Shown here in pieces: positions 8,165-16,746 of a DNA stretch of 64,000 nt; position 1 is the stretch's first letter, and each line of letters opens with the position of its first letter. Both the position numbers and the translations under genes were made by a program. The notes under the pieces are model-generated. The model was given only the letters and a program-made list of their open reading frames with translations. It was not told the origin of the DNA and did no database searches. The stretch is from Aliishimia sp963922415. GTDB lineage: Bacteria; Pseudomonadota; Alphaproteobacteria; Rhodobacterales; Rhodobacteraceae. Location: contig CAWUIP010000007.1 in the NCBI GenBank assembly GCA_963922415.1, positions 1-64,000 of the forward strand, given 5' to 3'.

Positions 8165-9337
8165 TCACCCCAAAAGCGTCTCACGAGACAGTGTAAATTC
8201 CGAGGCAATCCAAGCTGCTTCGCGGTCCCTCAAGACCGCGCCCAGGGTCGCTCCGGAAAACTGGTCTGCCAAGTCTTTGGCCTTTAGCGGAAATTTCGCC
8301 TCTGCCCCACGCGCAACGGCATCCTTTTCGGAAACTAGTAGCGGCGTATCCAACAGAGCAGCGCGCAACATCAAAGCACTTAGCCCTTGGGAAAACCCCA
8401 GTCGATAACCCAACTCGCCTGCGCTTGCGGTGCTCTCAGCCGCGCTGCGGAGACGCTCAAACTCACGTGACTGTACCTTACTGAGTCGCAGACCACTCGA
8501 AAGATCGTGTGGCCCAAGGCTCGCCAAACGAAGCATCGGGTTTGGCGAAATCCCGAACATACCTTCGAGATGCACCAAAGGTGCCAGTGGATCGGTCGTC
8601 ACGCCAGGAAGCAATCGGTGTAACAGGCCCGTCGCCACCAATCCGCCCATTGCAAAAGCGGGATCATCGGCGCTCAATAGTTTGAGCAGTTCCGACGTTA
8701 CGCGTTCTTTGCTGAGCCTTTCGATTCCGTCTTGTGTGGCGGCAATTGCGGCCAAGGCGTCCGGGTCAAACCCTTCTGACGTGCTGCCATACTGCGCGTG
8801 AAACCGAAAGAACCGTAAACTGCGCAAGTAGTCTTCGCGTATGCGATCTTCGGGCTGACCAATAAACCGAATGCGTGTTGGTTTGATGTCGTTCAACCCG
8901 CCGACGGGATCCTCAACCGTCCCATCGCGCTGCGCATAAAGCGCGTTTACCGTAAAGTCGCGCCGCGCCGCATCTTCCGTCACTGTTTTGGCAAAAGTGA
9001 CGACCGCGCGCCGTCCATCCGTCTCAACGTCTTTGCGGAACGTTGTAATTTCATATGGGACATCACCGCTGATAACAGTGAGGGTTCCGTGCTCGATGCC
9101 GGTGGGAATGACCTTGAAACCTGCTGCCTTAAGGAAAGTCTTGGCAGTTTCAGGTGGAACAGGGCTTGCCATATCAATGTCAGTCACAGGAACTCCCAAA
9201 AGGGTGTTCCGCACGCATCCCCCGACAACATACAAGGCATGCCCCGCCGCGTCATAAGCGTCAAACACAGCTTGCGTTGTCGCCGCGGTGAGCCAATCGC
9301 CTGAAACGTTCAAAGGTCTTGGGTTGCTTCTGCCCAT
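8165..9337 (-). CDS. cca: CCA tRNA nucleotidyltransferase
   Basis: Class II CCA-adding enzyme (polymerase beta superfamily), which builds or repairs the 3' CCA end of tRNAs. The N-terminal head has Tyr-Val-Val-Gly-Gly-Cys-Val-Arg-Asn and the metal-binding pair in Val-Thr-Asp-Ile-Asp-Met-Ala. Next come the 'RRDFTVNALYAQRDG' motif and the Arg-Ile-Arg-Phe-Ile-Gly ... Arg-Glu-Asp-Tyr-Leu-Arg neck region. The C-terminal half is the variable helical body. The start is uncertain: ATG 9337 overlaps the Nudix stop by 28 bp, while TTG 9313 shares TTGA with that stop and gives M-N-V-S-G-D-W-L, closer to the typical family N-terminus. It is the last gene of the hslO-Nudix-cca run. Confidence 0.93.
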   Translation of the reverse strand: MGRSNPRPLNVSGDWLTAATTQAVFDAYDAAGHALYVVGGCVRNTLLGVPVTDIDMASPVPPETAKTFLKAAGFKVIPTGIEHGTLTVISGDVPYEITTFRKDVETDGRRAVVTFAKTVTEDAARRDFTVNALYAQRDGTVEDPVGGLNDIKPTRIRFIGQPEDRIREDYLRSLRFFRFHAQYGSTSEGFDPDALAAIAATQDGIERLSKERVTSELLKLLSADDPAFAMGGLVATGLLHRLLPGVTTDPLAPLVHLEGMFGISPNPMLRLASLGPHDLSSGLRLSKVQSREFERLRSAAESTASAGELGYRLGFSQGLSALMLRAALLDTPLLVSEKDAVARGAEAKFPLKAKDLADQFSGATLGAVLRDREAAWIASEFTLSRETLLG

Positions 9338-9900
9338 CCGCGCAAGATCCGTGCCGTTGCGCCCCAAATGTAATAGGGGCCGTATGGAACCGCATAATAT
9401 GCGCGTTGGCGCCCCCGCCAAAGGCGTGATTGAATGCCGAAATTCCGGGGATCGAGAAGGTGAGACAAGGGAACCGTAAATACCTCCTCAACTTCGCCAG
9501 TTTCGGCCACAACCTCAAACGGGTCATTCAGCCGAGCAACCACAGGTGTCATGATAAAGCCGGTCACCGTCTCGTGCTGTGGCAAATGACCCAAGATTTC
9601 GACGTTGCGACTGGGTAATCCAATCTCTTCCCGCGCCTCGCGTAGCGCGGTTTCATCGATCGTGGCGTCGCCTGCGTCCTGTTTTCCGCCTGGAAAAGCG
9701 ATCTGTCCAGGGTGATGTTTTAAGGCTGACGACCGCTTTGTCAGAAAAACATGCCAATCGCCGCGCTGCCAGGCCACACATACCAAGACACCAGCCGGCC
9801 GTAATTCCCGGTCCGGCGGCAAGGTAACATCGGTGTTCAAATCGAAATCTGATGACGCGATATGCGTGGCCGCAAGTGCGTCGACGGCGCGGTCAAACAT
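9310..9900 (-). CDS. Nudix hydrolase, CoA pyrophosphatase type
   Basis: A 196-residue Nudix protein. The Nudix box (Gly-x5-Glu-x7-Arg-Glu-x2-Glu-Glu-x-Gly) is in 'GGKQDAGD...ALREAREEIGL'. Immediately before it is the CoA-pyrophosphatase signature Leu-Thr-Lys-Arg-Ser-x2-Leu-x2-His-x-Gly-Gln-Ile-Ala-Phe-Pro-Gly-Gly. That subfamily splits coenzyme A into 3',5'-ADP and phosphopantetheine. The ATG at 9900 overlaps the hslO stop by 8 bp; the longer reading to 9990 runs through hslO in another frame and is not preferred. Coupled translation within hslO-nudix-cca is likely. Confidence 0.88.
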   Translation of the reverse strand: MFDRAVDALAATHIASSDFDLNTDVTLPPDRELRPAGVLVCVAWQRGDWHVFLTKRSSALKHHPGQIAFPGGKQDAGDATIDETALREAREEIGLPSRNVEILGHLPQHETVTGFIMTPVVARLNDPFEVVAETGEVEEVFTVPLSHLLDPRNFGIQSRLWRGRQRAYYAVPYGPYYIWGATARILRGWAEATQDL

Positions 9901-10879
9901 CTGGATTGTTGGTGTTGTCAAACCCAAGCGTCGCTGGGTCCAGATCGTAATGTGCACCACAGAACTGACAATCTGCCGTAACGCGTCCATCGTCTGTCGT
10001 CATAGTCGCAATATCGCGCATCGAGTAAATAGACAGACTTTGACGGACGCGCTCTTCCGAGCATGTGCATCCAAACCGTACAGGCTGGGCATCATAGACC
10101 CGCGGTGTTTCTTCGTGAAAAAGCCGCACCAGAAGGTCACTTGGCGCAACGGCAGGTCCGATCAGCTCGAGCTCATCGACCGTGTCCAAAAGAATGTTGA
10201 CGCGGCTCCAAGTTTCTTGGTCATCGCCATCCAAGATGTCGGTTGCTTGCAGAACATCTCCAGTGCCCTCGCCCTTGGCCACAAAGGGAGAAGCCTTGGG
10301 CAAGTGTTGAAGCATGACACCGCCTGCGCGCCAATGTTCTGCCTGCCCGGCCTCTGTTGAAAGACCAAAGCAAAGCTCGAATCGTGTTGGTAACTGTTCG
10401 GATTGCGCAAAATATGCCTCTGCACATGCCGAAAGTGAGCCGCCGTCCAACGGCGTAATACCTTGATAAGGCGTCATACCTTCGCCCTGGTCAATCATCA
10501 CGGCGAAGTAGCCGTCGCCCAGCTGCGCAAAGGGCGCGTCGTCGGTGACGCGGTCGCGGTCAAAGCTCGCATAGGCACGAATACGCGCAGGTTCCCCCTC
10601 TGCATCGGGTCCGTAGTAATCGGTCGCTATCATGCGGACCGCACCTTTGGTTTGAACCTGCAGCGACAGTTTCCAACGCAATTTAATTGTCTGACCAATT
10701 AAGGCTGTCAGAAGGGCCATTTCGGCAACCAGTGCTTCGACCGCCGGCGGATAGTCATGTTGACGTAAGATACCTTCCAAAACGCCGTCCAAACGAGCAA
10801 CACGACCACGAATGTCAGCGCTGTCCAGCTGGAACGGTAGGACGGTATCGTCCCATGCAAGTTTAAGTCCGATGTTCAT
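9893..10879 (-). CDS. hslO: Hsp33 redox-regulated chaperone
   Basis: A 328-residue cytoplasmic holdase chaperone, activated by oxidation when its zinc site is lost. The C-terminal zinc switch is complete: Cys271-x-Cys273 and Cys304-x2-Cys307 (Phe-Gly-Cys-Thr-Cys-Ser and Ala-Asp-Cys-Gln-Phe-Cys-Gly). The N-terminal domain has the family's 'ALIGQTIKLRWKLSLQVQTKG' type core. The start is ATG 10879 with TAGGAAA upstream; the in-frame extension to 10939 lacks a Shine-Dalgarno. It is first of three overlapping leftward genes and divergent from a second Nudix gene across 89 bp. Confidence 0.95.
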   Translation of the reverse strand: MNIGLKLAWDDTVLPFQLDSADIRGRVARLDGVLEGILRQHDYPPAVEALVAEMALLTALIGQTIKLRWKLSLQVQTKGAVRMIATDYYGPDAEGEPARIRAYASFDRDRVTDDAPFAQLGDGYFAVMIDQGEGMTPYQGITPLDGGSLSACAEAYFAQSEQLPTRFELCFGLSTEAGQAEHWRAGGVMLQHLPKASPFVAKGEGTGDVLQATDILDGDDQETWSRVNILLDTVDELELIGPAVAPSDLLVRLFHEETPRVYDAQPVRFGCTCSEERVRQSLSIYSMRDIATMTTDDGRVTADCQFCGAHYDLDPATLGFDNTNNPDV

Positions 10880-10968
10880 GGGGTTTCCTAAAACGCCGCG
10901 TCTTGGCATACCGGCGCTATATAACCTTGGTCTCGACAAGTTAAACCCCCACTATGATGTAGGTTCCA

Positions 10969-11421
10969 ATGATCCCACGACTCGGCGAACCTGTCGCACC
11001 CGATCAAACCTATCGCTTGCGGCCGGGTGCTTATGCCATTTTACCGCGCGACGGAGCGATCTTGCTCACAGTGCAGCATGGGGACACAATAGAACTGCAG
11101 CTTCCGGGCGGCGGGATCGATAAGGGCGAGCCGACGTTGCGCGCATTGCACCGAGAAGTCATGGAAGAAACGGGCTGGACAATTGCCGGTCCGAGGCGCC
11201 TTGGCGCGTTCCGGCGATTTGTGTTTATGCCTGAATACGGTTTCTGGGCGGAAAAACTTTGCAACATCTACGTTGCTCGGCCCGTGCAGCACGTGTCGGA
11301 CCCAACGGAAGACGGGCATGAAGCCGTGTGGTACCATCCTATCGACGCGGTCAAAGCACTCGAAAATGTCGGCGACCAACGGTTTGTGCGACAGTACTTC
11401 GATCTAACCGGTGTAATCTAG
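10969..11421 (+). CDS. Nudix hydrolase
   Basis: A 150-residue single-domain Nudix pyrophosphohydrolase. The box is intact: Gly-Gly-Gly-Ile-Asp-Lys-Gly-Glu ... Arg-Glu-Val-Met-Glu-Glu-Thr-Gly (about residues 47-68). The substrate is a nucleoside diphosphate linked to some group X and cannot be specified. An aromatic-rich segment after the box ('RRFVFMPEYGFWAEK') likely shapes the pocket. It is divergent from hslO, and its 3' end overlaps the stop of the receiver-PP2C gene tail to tail by 18 bp. Confidence 0.85.
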   Translation: MIPRLGEPVAPDQTYRLRPGAYAILPRDGAILLTVQHGDTIELQLPGGGIDKGEPTLRALHREVMEETGWTIAGPRRLGAFRRFVFMPEYGFWAEKLCNIYVARPVQHVSDPTEDGHEAVWYHPIDAVKALENVGDQRFVRQYFDLTGVI

Positions 11422-12669
11422 CAGGACGACAGAGACGTCATCCTCCATTTTCATGCCACCCACATACTCGGTCAACCGCCAGGTGAGCGCTTCCAGGAAC
11501 ATGCCGCCAACAAGATCGTCAAGGTCAGACACGATCCGTTCCAACCCGGCTTCGCCCAGCATCTCACCGCGAGAATCAACACATTCTGTCACGCCGTCCG
11601 AGAACAACATTATCCGATCTCCAGGTTCCATCTGGATCTCAAAATCAGAGAAGACGGCGTCATCAAACAGACCAACCGGGAAACCGCCTGGTGACACCTG
11701 GGTAATCTCGCCATCAACTCGTTGCAGCAGCGGATGGGGGTGGCCAGCTTGACCCAACCGCAACAGACCGGTCTTGAGGTTGAGATCCCCAATCAGCATC
11801 GTGAAATAGTGATCTGTATCCATCTCATCGAGGACAAGCGCGTTAAGTTTCGAGATGGCTTCACCTGGTTGGACGGGCGAATAACAACCGTCGCTGTCGC
11901 GTTCCAACGCAACATTTTGATCAGGCGCAACAGGAGACAAAAATCCGGCGATCCGTGCTGTCATCAAGGCGGCACTGATGCCGTGGCCGGACACATCGAT
12001 CGCATAGAGCCCGATATGATCTTTGCCTGCGGGATAAAAGCCCACCAAATCACCACCGACATACCCACTGGATCGCAGCATCAGTGAAATTTGGCATTGA
12101 TTGAAGTCTTTATGACGTTCGGGAAGCAGGGATTGCTGAAGTTTCCGCGCCTCGCGCAGGTCGTCATCCAGCGCATCGTTAAGCCGTTCGACTTCCTTTA
12201 GCGCTTCACCCAGTGCACGGTTTTGATCGGTCAAGCGCGTTTGCATATCCAAAATACGTTCACCCGCGCGGATACGTGCATGTAACTCGTGACCGTCCAC
12301 AGGCTTTGTCAAAAAGTCATCTGCGCCGGCCTCGAGTCCCTGAGCAATTTCGGCTTTGTCGCTCTTGGACGTTAGCAAGATGAAGTAGGTATAGCTTGCC
12401 TGATGTCGTTCCCGAAACGCAGCACAGAATTCAGGGCCAGTCATCCCAGGCATCATCCAATCACTCAGGATAATCTCTGGCACATCTGTCTCGAGAAGTT
12501 GCAAAGCCGCATCGCCACTTTCGGCTTCAGTGACGCTGTATCCCCATCGCTTCAACGAAGATGTCAGAATCTTGCGTTGCAACCGACTGTCGTCGACTAC
12601 AAGAACACGGCGCGCGGGCACAGGCTCCGCATCGTCCACAATCGTGTTGGTTTCCCGATTTGCCTGCAT
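11404..12669 (-). CDS. Response regulator with PP2C-type phosphatase output (RbaY-like)
   Basis: A 421-residue two-domain signalling protein. The N-terminal receiver has Val-Val-Asp-Asp (25-27), phospho-acceptor Asp70 in Ile-Leu-Ser-Asp-Trp-Met-Met-Pro-Gly, the Thr of 'LLTSK' and the Lys of 'FLTKP'. A charged coiled-coil linker follows (about 145-185). The C-terminal PPM/SpoIIE-RsbU phosphatase has metal residues in Gly-Gly-Asp-Leu, Asp-Val-Ser-Gly-His-Gly and Phe-Ser-Asp-Gly-Val-Thr-Glu. The family dephosphorylates anti-sigma-factor antagonists in partner-switching cascades. In Rhodobacterales the same architecture is RbaY, acting on RbaV/RbaW. ATG 12669 is preferred; a TTG at 12684 is possible. 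It is divergent from an HPt protein, a plausible phosphodonor. Confidence 0.8.
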   Translation of the reverse strand: MQANRETNTIVDDAEPVPARRVLVVDDSRLQRKILTSSLKRWGYSVTEAESGDAALQLLETDVPEIILSDWMMPGMTGPEFCAAFRERHQASYTYFILLTSKSDKAEIAQGLEAGADDFLTKPVDGHELHARIRAGERILDMQTRLTDQNRALGEALKEVERLNDALDDDLREARKLQQSLLPERHKDFNQCQISLMLRSSGYVGGDLVGFYPAGKDHIGLYAIDVSGHGISAALMTARIAGFLSPVAPDQNVALERDSDGCYSPVQPGEAISKLNALVLDEMDTDHYFTMLIGDLNLKTGLLRLGQAGHPHPLLQRVDGEITQVSPGGFPVGLFDDAVFSDFEIQMEPGDRIMLFSDGVTECVDSRGEMLGEAGLERIVSDLDDLVGGMFLEALTWRLTEYVGGMKMEDDVSVVLLDYTG

Positions 12670-12820
12670 AACATTCCGACCCAAGGCTCTGCAGAGGTTT
12701 AGACCTGTCTATGTAAACAAAAGGTCAAACGTCGAATTTTACCGACAAACCAAACTCTCTTAACCTTGGAAGAACAGAAAATATTGTAATCTCACGTTGC
12801 GTACACATGGTGAGGTTGCG

Positions 12821-13147
12821 GTGATTAACTGGGATAAAGTGAACGAGTTGCGTGACGAGATTGGCGCAGAAGACTTTTCGGAAGTCGTCGAATTGTTTCT
12901 GGAAGAGGTGGAAGAAACACTCACAAAAGTTGGCGAAGCCGGTCGCTCAATGGAACATGACATGCACTTTTTGAAGGGTTCCGCTTTGAACTTGGGCTTT
13001 CATGATTTTTCAGAGCTTTGCCGAGCCGGGGAAGAAGCTGCGGCAAATAATCCGATGGCTGAGGTGGACGCCGCAAAAATTAAGGACTGTTATCAAGCAT
13101 CCCGTGCGCTTTTCATTTCCGAACTCAGCAGCCGCTTGGCGAGTTGA
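12821..13147 (+). CDS. Stand-alone histidine phosphotransfer (HPt) protein
   Basis: A 108-residue HPt-domain protein. The phosphorylatable residue is His49 in His-Phe-Leu-Lys-Gly-Ser-Ala-x3-Gly, the canonical HPt motif. The rest is predicted helical and acidic, with nothing attached. Start: GTG 12821, preceded by GGTGAGG at good spacing; the TTG at 12797 lacks one. HPt proteins relay phosphate between hybrid kinases and receiver domains. The divergent neighbour (151 bp away) has a receiver domain and a PP2C output, so the two may form one phosphorelay. The domain call is firm; the pairing is inference. Confidence 0.85.
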   Translation: MINWDKVNELRDEIGAEDFSEVVELFLEEVEETLTKVGEAGRSMEHDMHFLKGSALNLGFHDFSELCRAGEEAAANNPMAEVDAAKIKDCYQASRALFISELSSRLAS

Positions 13148-13149
13148 TA

Positions 13150-13962
13150 TCACACGAGTTTGTACATTTGCTTTGGATCAATTTCCCCAAATTCGTCCAC
13201 GACCTTTGATTTCAAAATCTGCATTCCTGTGATCCAACGATCATGGTCCGTCGCGCGCAAGGCTGTGTATTGCGCCACTTGCGGGTGCGATAAAATCAGA
13301 AACTTATCAGCTTTGACCCCGGTGATCACCGCGTCTGCGACTTCATTGGCCGAGAGCAGGTTGGGAATGTCCGCAGCATCATTGCCGCTTAGACCAATAA
13401 GCGGGGTTGCTACATATTGCGGGCATAGAACGGACACCCCAATCCCATCTTTCCCGTGCATTATCGCAAGCGACTCCGCAAAACTCAGTGCTGCGTGTTT
13501 CGTCGCACTATAGGCCGCGTCACCAATCTGGTTCAAAAGACCGGCGGCAGACGCAACGTTGATGAAGTATCCGGCACCACTATCCAGCATTTGTGGAAGC
13601 AATGCGCGTGCAGCCCAAACGTGCGCCATGACATGAACGCGCCAATTCAAGTCCCAATCTGCGTCCGACGCTGACGCAACATGTCCGGGTTCACCCTTTG
13701 CGAGCCCAGCGTTTGAGACAAAAACATCAATAGGACCAAGGGTCTCGGTCACCTCCGCGATCAGGGTCTGAACGCCAGCTTCGGTGCTGACATCACAGGG
13801 TATGGCGTGTGTGTCGAGTTCGGCTGCCACCGCCCGTGCAGACGCTGCATCGCGATCCGAAACCACAACCCGAGCGCCTTCTTGTGCCATAGCTTTACAA
13901 ATCGCAGCACCAATCCCACGCCCGGCTCCCGTCACAACAGCTATTTTTCCTGTAAATTCCAT
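13150..13962 (-). CDS. Short-chain dehydrogenase/reductase
   Basis: A 270-residue classical SDR oxidoreductase. Residues 11-18 (Thr-Gly-Ala-Gly-Arg-Gly-Ile-Gly) form the dinucleotide-binding loop, Asn-Ala-Gly follows at the usual place, and the catalytic Ser ('NVASAAG') and Tyr-x3-Lys ('YSATK') are present. Start ATG 13962 has GAGGAAG upstream. The substrate is unknown; the C-terminal tail ('FGEIDPKQMYKLV') is not informative. It is convergent with the HPt gene (2 bp between stops) and divergent from argG. Confidence 0.88.
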   Translation of the reverse strand: MEFTGKIAVVTGAGRGIGAAICKAMAQEGARVVVSDRDAASARAVAAELDTHAIPCDVSTEAGVQTLIAEVTETLGPIDVFVSNAGLAKGEPGHVASASDADWDLNWRVHVMAHVWAARALLPQMLDSGAGYFINVASAAGLLNQIGDAAYSATKHAALSFAESLAIMHGKDGIGVSVLCPQYVATPLIGLSGNDAADIPNLLSANEVADAVITGVKADKFLILSHPQVAQYTALRATDHDRWITGMQILKSKVVDEFGEIDPKQMYKLV

Positions 13963-14092
13963 GCGTCTTCCTCGGAGGCCCACAATAAACTGGTCTGCTG
14001 TGGGCATAGGTTCCTCAACAAGACCGGTCAATCTTGCGACATCCTAACAAACGAGCTATCGGCGGCGAAACGGGAAAAGGAGCCTGGCTGTT

Positions 14093-15310
14093 ATGACTGC
14101 CCCTACAAAAGTTGTTCTCGCCTATTCTGGTGGTCTTGATACATCGATCATTCTGAAGTGGCTTCAAACGGAACGAAACTGCGAGGTCATCACTTTTACC
14201 GCTGACCTGGGGCAAGGCGAAGAACTCGAGCCAGCACGCGCAAAAGCCGAGATGATGGGTGCCAAATCCATCTACATCGAAGACTTGCGCGAGGAGTTTG
14301 TGCGCGACTTTGTTTATCCAATGTTCCGCGCGAATGCTGTCTACGAAGGCCAGTATCTGCTGGGAACGTCGATTGCTCGGCCCCTTATCTCCAAGCGGCT
14401 TGTCGAAATCGCAGAAGCCGAGGGCGCCGATGCGGTATCTCATGGGGCGACGGGTAAGGGCAATGATCAAGTGCGTTTTGAGCTCAGTGCCTACGCCCTT
14501 AATCCTGATATCAAAGTGATTGCGCCTTGGCGCGAATGGGATTTGACATCGCGCACTAAACTCATCGAGTTTGCCGAAGCGCACCAAATCCCGATCGCAA
14601 AAGACAAGCGTGGCGAGGCACCGTTTTCGGTCGACGCAAATTTGCTTCATACATCCTCTGAAGGCAAAGTGCTAGAAGACCCAGCAGAGGAAGCACCCGA
14701 CTACGTGTATCAAAGAACGACGCATCCCGAGGATGCACCAGATACACCTGAATTCGTCGATATTGGGTTTGAGCGTGGGGATGCCGTATCCATCAATGGC
14801 GTGGCGATGTCTCCTGCCTCGGTACTGACGAAACTAAACGAGTTAGGTGGGCGGCACGGATGTGGGCGACTTGACCTTGTTGAAGGGCGCTTTGTTGGCA
14901 TGAAGTCGCGTGGGATTTACGAAACGCCGGGCGGCACACTGCTGTTGGAAGCGCATCGTGGAATTGAGTCGATCACCTTGGATCGGGGCGCTGCGCATTT
15001 AAAAGATGAGCTGATGCCGCGCTATGCTGAACTAATCTACAATGGGTTCTGGTTCAGCCCCGAACGTGAAATGCTGCAAGCAGCTATCGACAAGAGCCAA
15101 GAACATGTCACCGGGACCGTCCGGCTAAAACTATACAAGGGTCGGGCCGCTTGTGTTGGGCGATGGTCCGAAAAATCGCTCTACTCAGAAGCGCATGTGA
15201 CGTTTGAAGAAGATGCGGGCGCATACGACCAAGCTGATGCGCAGGGGTTTATCCAGCTCAATGCGCTTCGCTTGAAACTACTTGCAGCGCGGGATCGAAA
15301 GTCGCGTTAA
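14093..15310 (+). CDS. argG: Argininosuccinate synthase
   Basis: A 405-residue enzyme of arginine biosynthesis that joins citrulline and aspartate using ATP. The ATP-pyrophosphatase P-loop is Ala-Tyr-Ser-Gly-Gly-Leu-Asp-Thr-Ser (9-17). Conserved blocks 'ISKRLVEIA', 'SHGATGKGNDQVRFE' and 'GRAACVGRWSEKSLYSE' are all present, and the length is normal. AAAGGAGCC lies 10 nt before the ATG. It stands alone on this strand, and its stop overlaps that of the sulfotransferase-like gene by 4 bp, tail to tail. Confidence 0.97.
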   Translation: MTAPTKVVLAYSGGLDTSIILKWLQTERNCEVITFTADLGQGEELEPARAKAEMMGAKSIYIEDLREEFVRDFVYPMFRANAVYEGQYLLGTSIARPLISKRLVEIAEAEGADAVSHGATGKGNDQVRFELSAYALNPDIKVIAPWREWDLTSRTKLIEFAEAHQIPIAKDKRGEAPFSVDANLLHTSSEGKVLEDPAEEAPDYVYQRTTHPEDAPDTPEFVDIGFERGDAVSINGVAMSPASVLTKLNELGGRHGCGRLDLVEGRFVGMKSRGIYETPGGTLLLEAHRGIESITLDRGAAHLKDELMPRYAELIYNGFWFSPEREMLQAAIDKSQEHVTGTVRLKLYKGRAACVGRWSEKSLYSEAHVTFEEDAGAYDQADAQGFIQLNALRLKLLAARDRKSR

Positions 15311-16011
15311 ATCTTGCGGGCTGACAACGCGTCATAGATGGGCATCGCCTGGTCTACCAAGCGCTGATCTTCGTTGGCGAGCGGCGGCAATGGGCCTTCG
15401 GGCCCACCGAACCCGGTCGAGTTGTGCACGGCCCCATACCAATGCGGTGCCCATGCACCATCTTGCGGTATGCCACCTTTTTGCCAACGCAACATTTTGG
15501 ACGTCCACGGCACTCCAATTTCGTCGCAGAGTTTGTGCAAGACTTCGGCCGGGTTTTGCCGAACATCATAACTGTCGACAACGACAGGGCTCAAATTCTG
15601 TGCCACCATGGCCTTATAGAGCCTCTTTTGCTGATCAAATCCCAAGTCTTCGGATGTCAAATTTTGGCGTTTTTGGCGATAGCTCGCCACCACGCGCGCC
15701 GGATGGCGGATCAGAAAAACATGACGCGCCTGGGCAAACCAATCTGTCGGAAATCCAGACAACATGTGATGTGTCATTTGTTTCGAATACACATGCTTCG
15801 GACCCGCCTGGACCCATGCCGAAGGGACTTTTTGCGGATCAAGCTCCATTGATGCGAGCGTTTCGGCGCGCATTGGGTGAGTGATCCCAGTTGCGTTTAA
15901 GTAGGCTCCATAGAAGGGCTCATCTATGACAGTGAAATCGTCCCGAGCTGCAAAGCTGTACATCAAAGCTGTCGACAAATTCCGAGGTCCCGACCACATC
16001 GCAACGTGCAT
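15307..16011 (-). CDS. Sulfotransferase-like P-loop protein
   Basis: A 234-residue protein with an N-terminal nucleotide-binding loop (Met-Trp-Ser-Gly-Pro-Arg-Asn-Leu-Ser-Thr, residues 5-14) typical of the sulfotransferase superfamily 5'-phosphosulfate loop. A PAPS-contact motif follows in 'FLIRHPARVVASYR'. The substrate cannot be told, and some family members have no demonstrated sulfotransferase activity. Start ATG 16011 with AAAGGACG upstream; the reading extended to 16122 would cover the msrA promoter. It is divergent from msrA. Confidence 0.7.
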   Translation of the reverse strand: MHVAMWSGPRNLSTALMYSFAARDDFTVIDEPFYGAYLNATGITHPMRAETLASMELDPQKVPSAWVQAGPKHVYSKQMTHHMLSGFPTDWFAQARHVFLIRHPARVVASYRQKRQNLTSEDLGFDQQKRLYKAMVAQNLSPVVVDSYDVRQNPAEVLHKLCDEIGVPWTSKMLRWQKGGIPQDGAWAPHWYGAVHNSTGFGGPEGPLPPLANEDQRLVDQAMPIYDALSARKI

Positions 16012-16106
16012 ATTTCGTCCTTTCAACACTGTGTGAGGCACGCGCCCGTGAGTTGCGCGTGTCTTCTGTGCCATGCAGATGTTCCAATGTAATGCAGGAG
16101 AGGTCC

Positions 16107-16742
16107 ATGTTGAGAAACTCAATTTTATCCGCGATCTTCGCTGTTGGCCTAGTAACCACGGCGCAGGCTGAAACAGACGTCTTGACCGTTGCTGGCGGAT
16201 GCTTCTGGTGCGTCGAGGCGGACTTTGAAAAGGTGCGCGGTGTCAAAGAAGTAGTCTCGGGCTTCACCGGCGGACGGGTGGAAAACCCAACGTACAAGCA
16301 GGTCGTGCGCGGTGGCACGGGCCACTACGAAGCGGTGCAGATTACGTTTGATCCGTCCGTTATTTCCCGCGGACAACTTTTGTCTATGTTTCTGCGATCC
16401 GTGGATCCAACCGATGCTGGTGGCCAGTTTTGTGACCGCGGCGAGTCGTATCGCACAGCCATATTTGTAGGGTCTAACCAGGAGAAATCAGCCGCAGCCA
16501 CCGCAGTCGCTTCAGCCGCACGCGACCTCGGACAGGCCGTCGTCACACCAGTCTTGCCGGAAAGCGCTTTCTACCCTGCGGGGGCCGAGCATCAAGATTA
16601 CTACAAAAGCCAGGATCGGGTTTTCACGCGTTTTGGCGTCATCAAGAAGGCCAAAGCCTATCAAAGGTATCGTGATGCGTGCGGACGAGACCAACGCGTA
16701 CGCGAACTTTGGGGAAGTGCCGCGCCTTTTGCGGGCAGTTAG
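16107..16742 (+). CDS. msrA: Peptide methionine sulfoxide reductase A, exported form
   Basis: A 211-residue MsrA, which reduces methionine-S-sulfoxide in proteins. The catalytic Cys32 is in the signature Gly-Gly-Cys-Phe-Trp-Cys. The family blocks 'GFTGG', 'PTYKQVVRGGTGHYEAVQI' and 'AEHQDYY' are present. Unlike the common cytoplasmic enzyme it has an N-terminal signal peptide (about 1-21, ending Thr-Ala-Gln-Ala), so it should act in the periplasm. Start ATG 16107, with AGGAGAGG at ideal spacing. A C-terminal Cys in 'RDACGRD' may be the resolving residue. No msrB is adjacent. Confidence 0.92.
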   Translation: MLRNSILSAIFAVGLVTTAQAETDVLTVAGGCFWCVEADFEKVRGVKEVVSGFTGGRVENPTYKQVVRGGTGHYEAVQITFDPSVISRGQLLSMFLRSVDPTDAGGQFCDRGESYRTAIFVGSNQEKSAAATAVASAARDLGQAVVTPVLPESAFYPAGAEHQDYYKSQDRVFTRFGVIKKAKAYQRYRDACGRDQRVRELWGSAAPFAGS

Positions 16743-16746
16743 ACAC

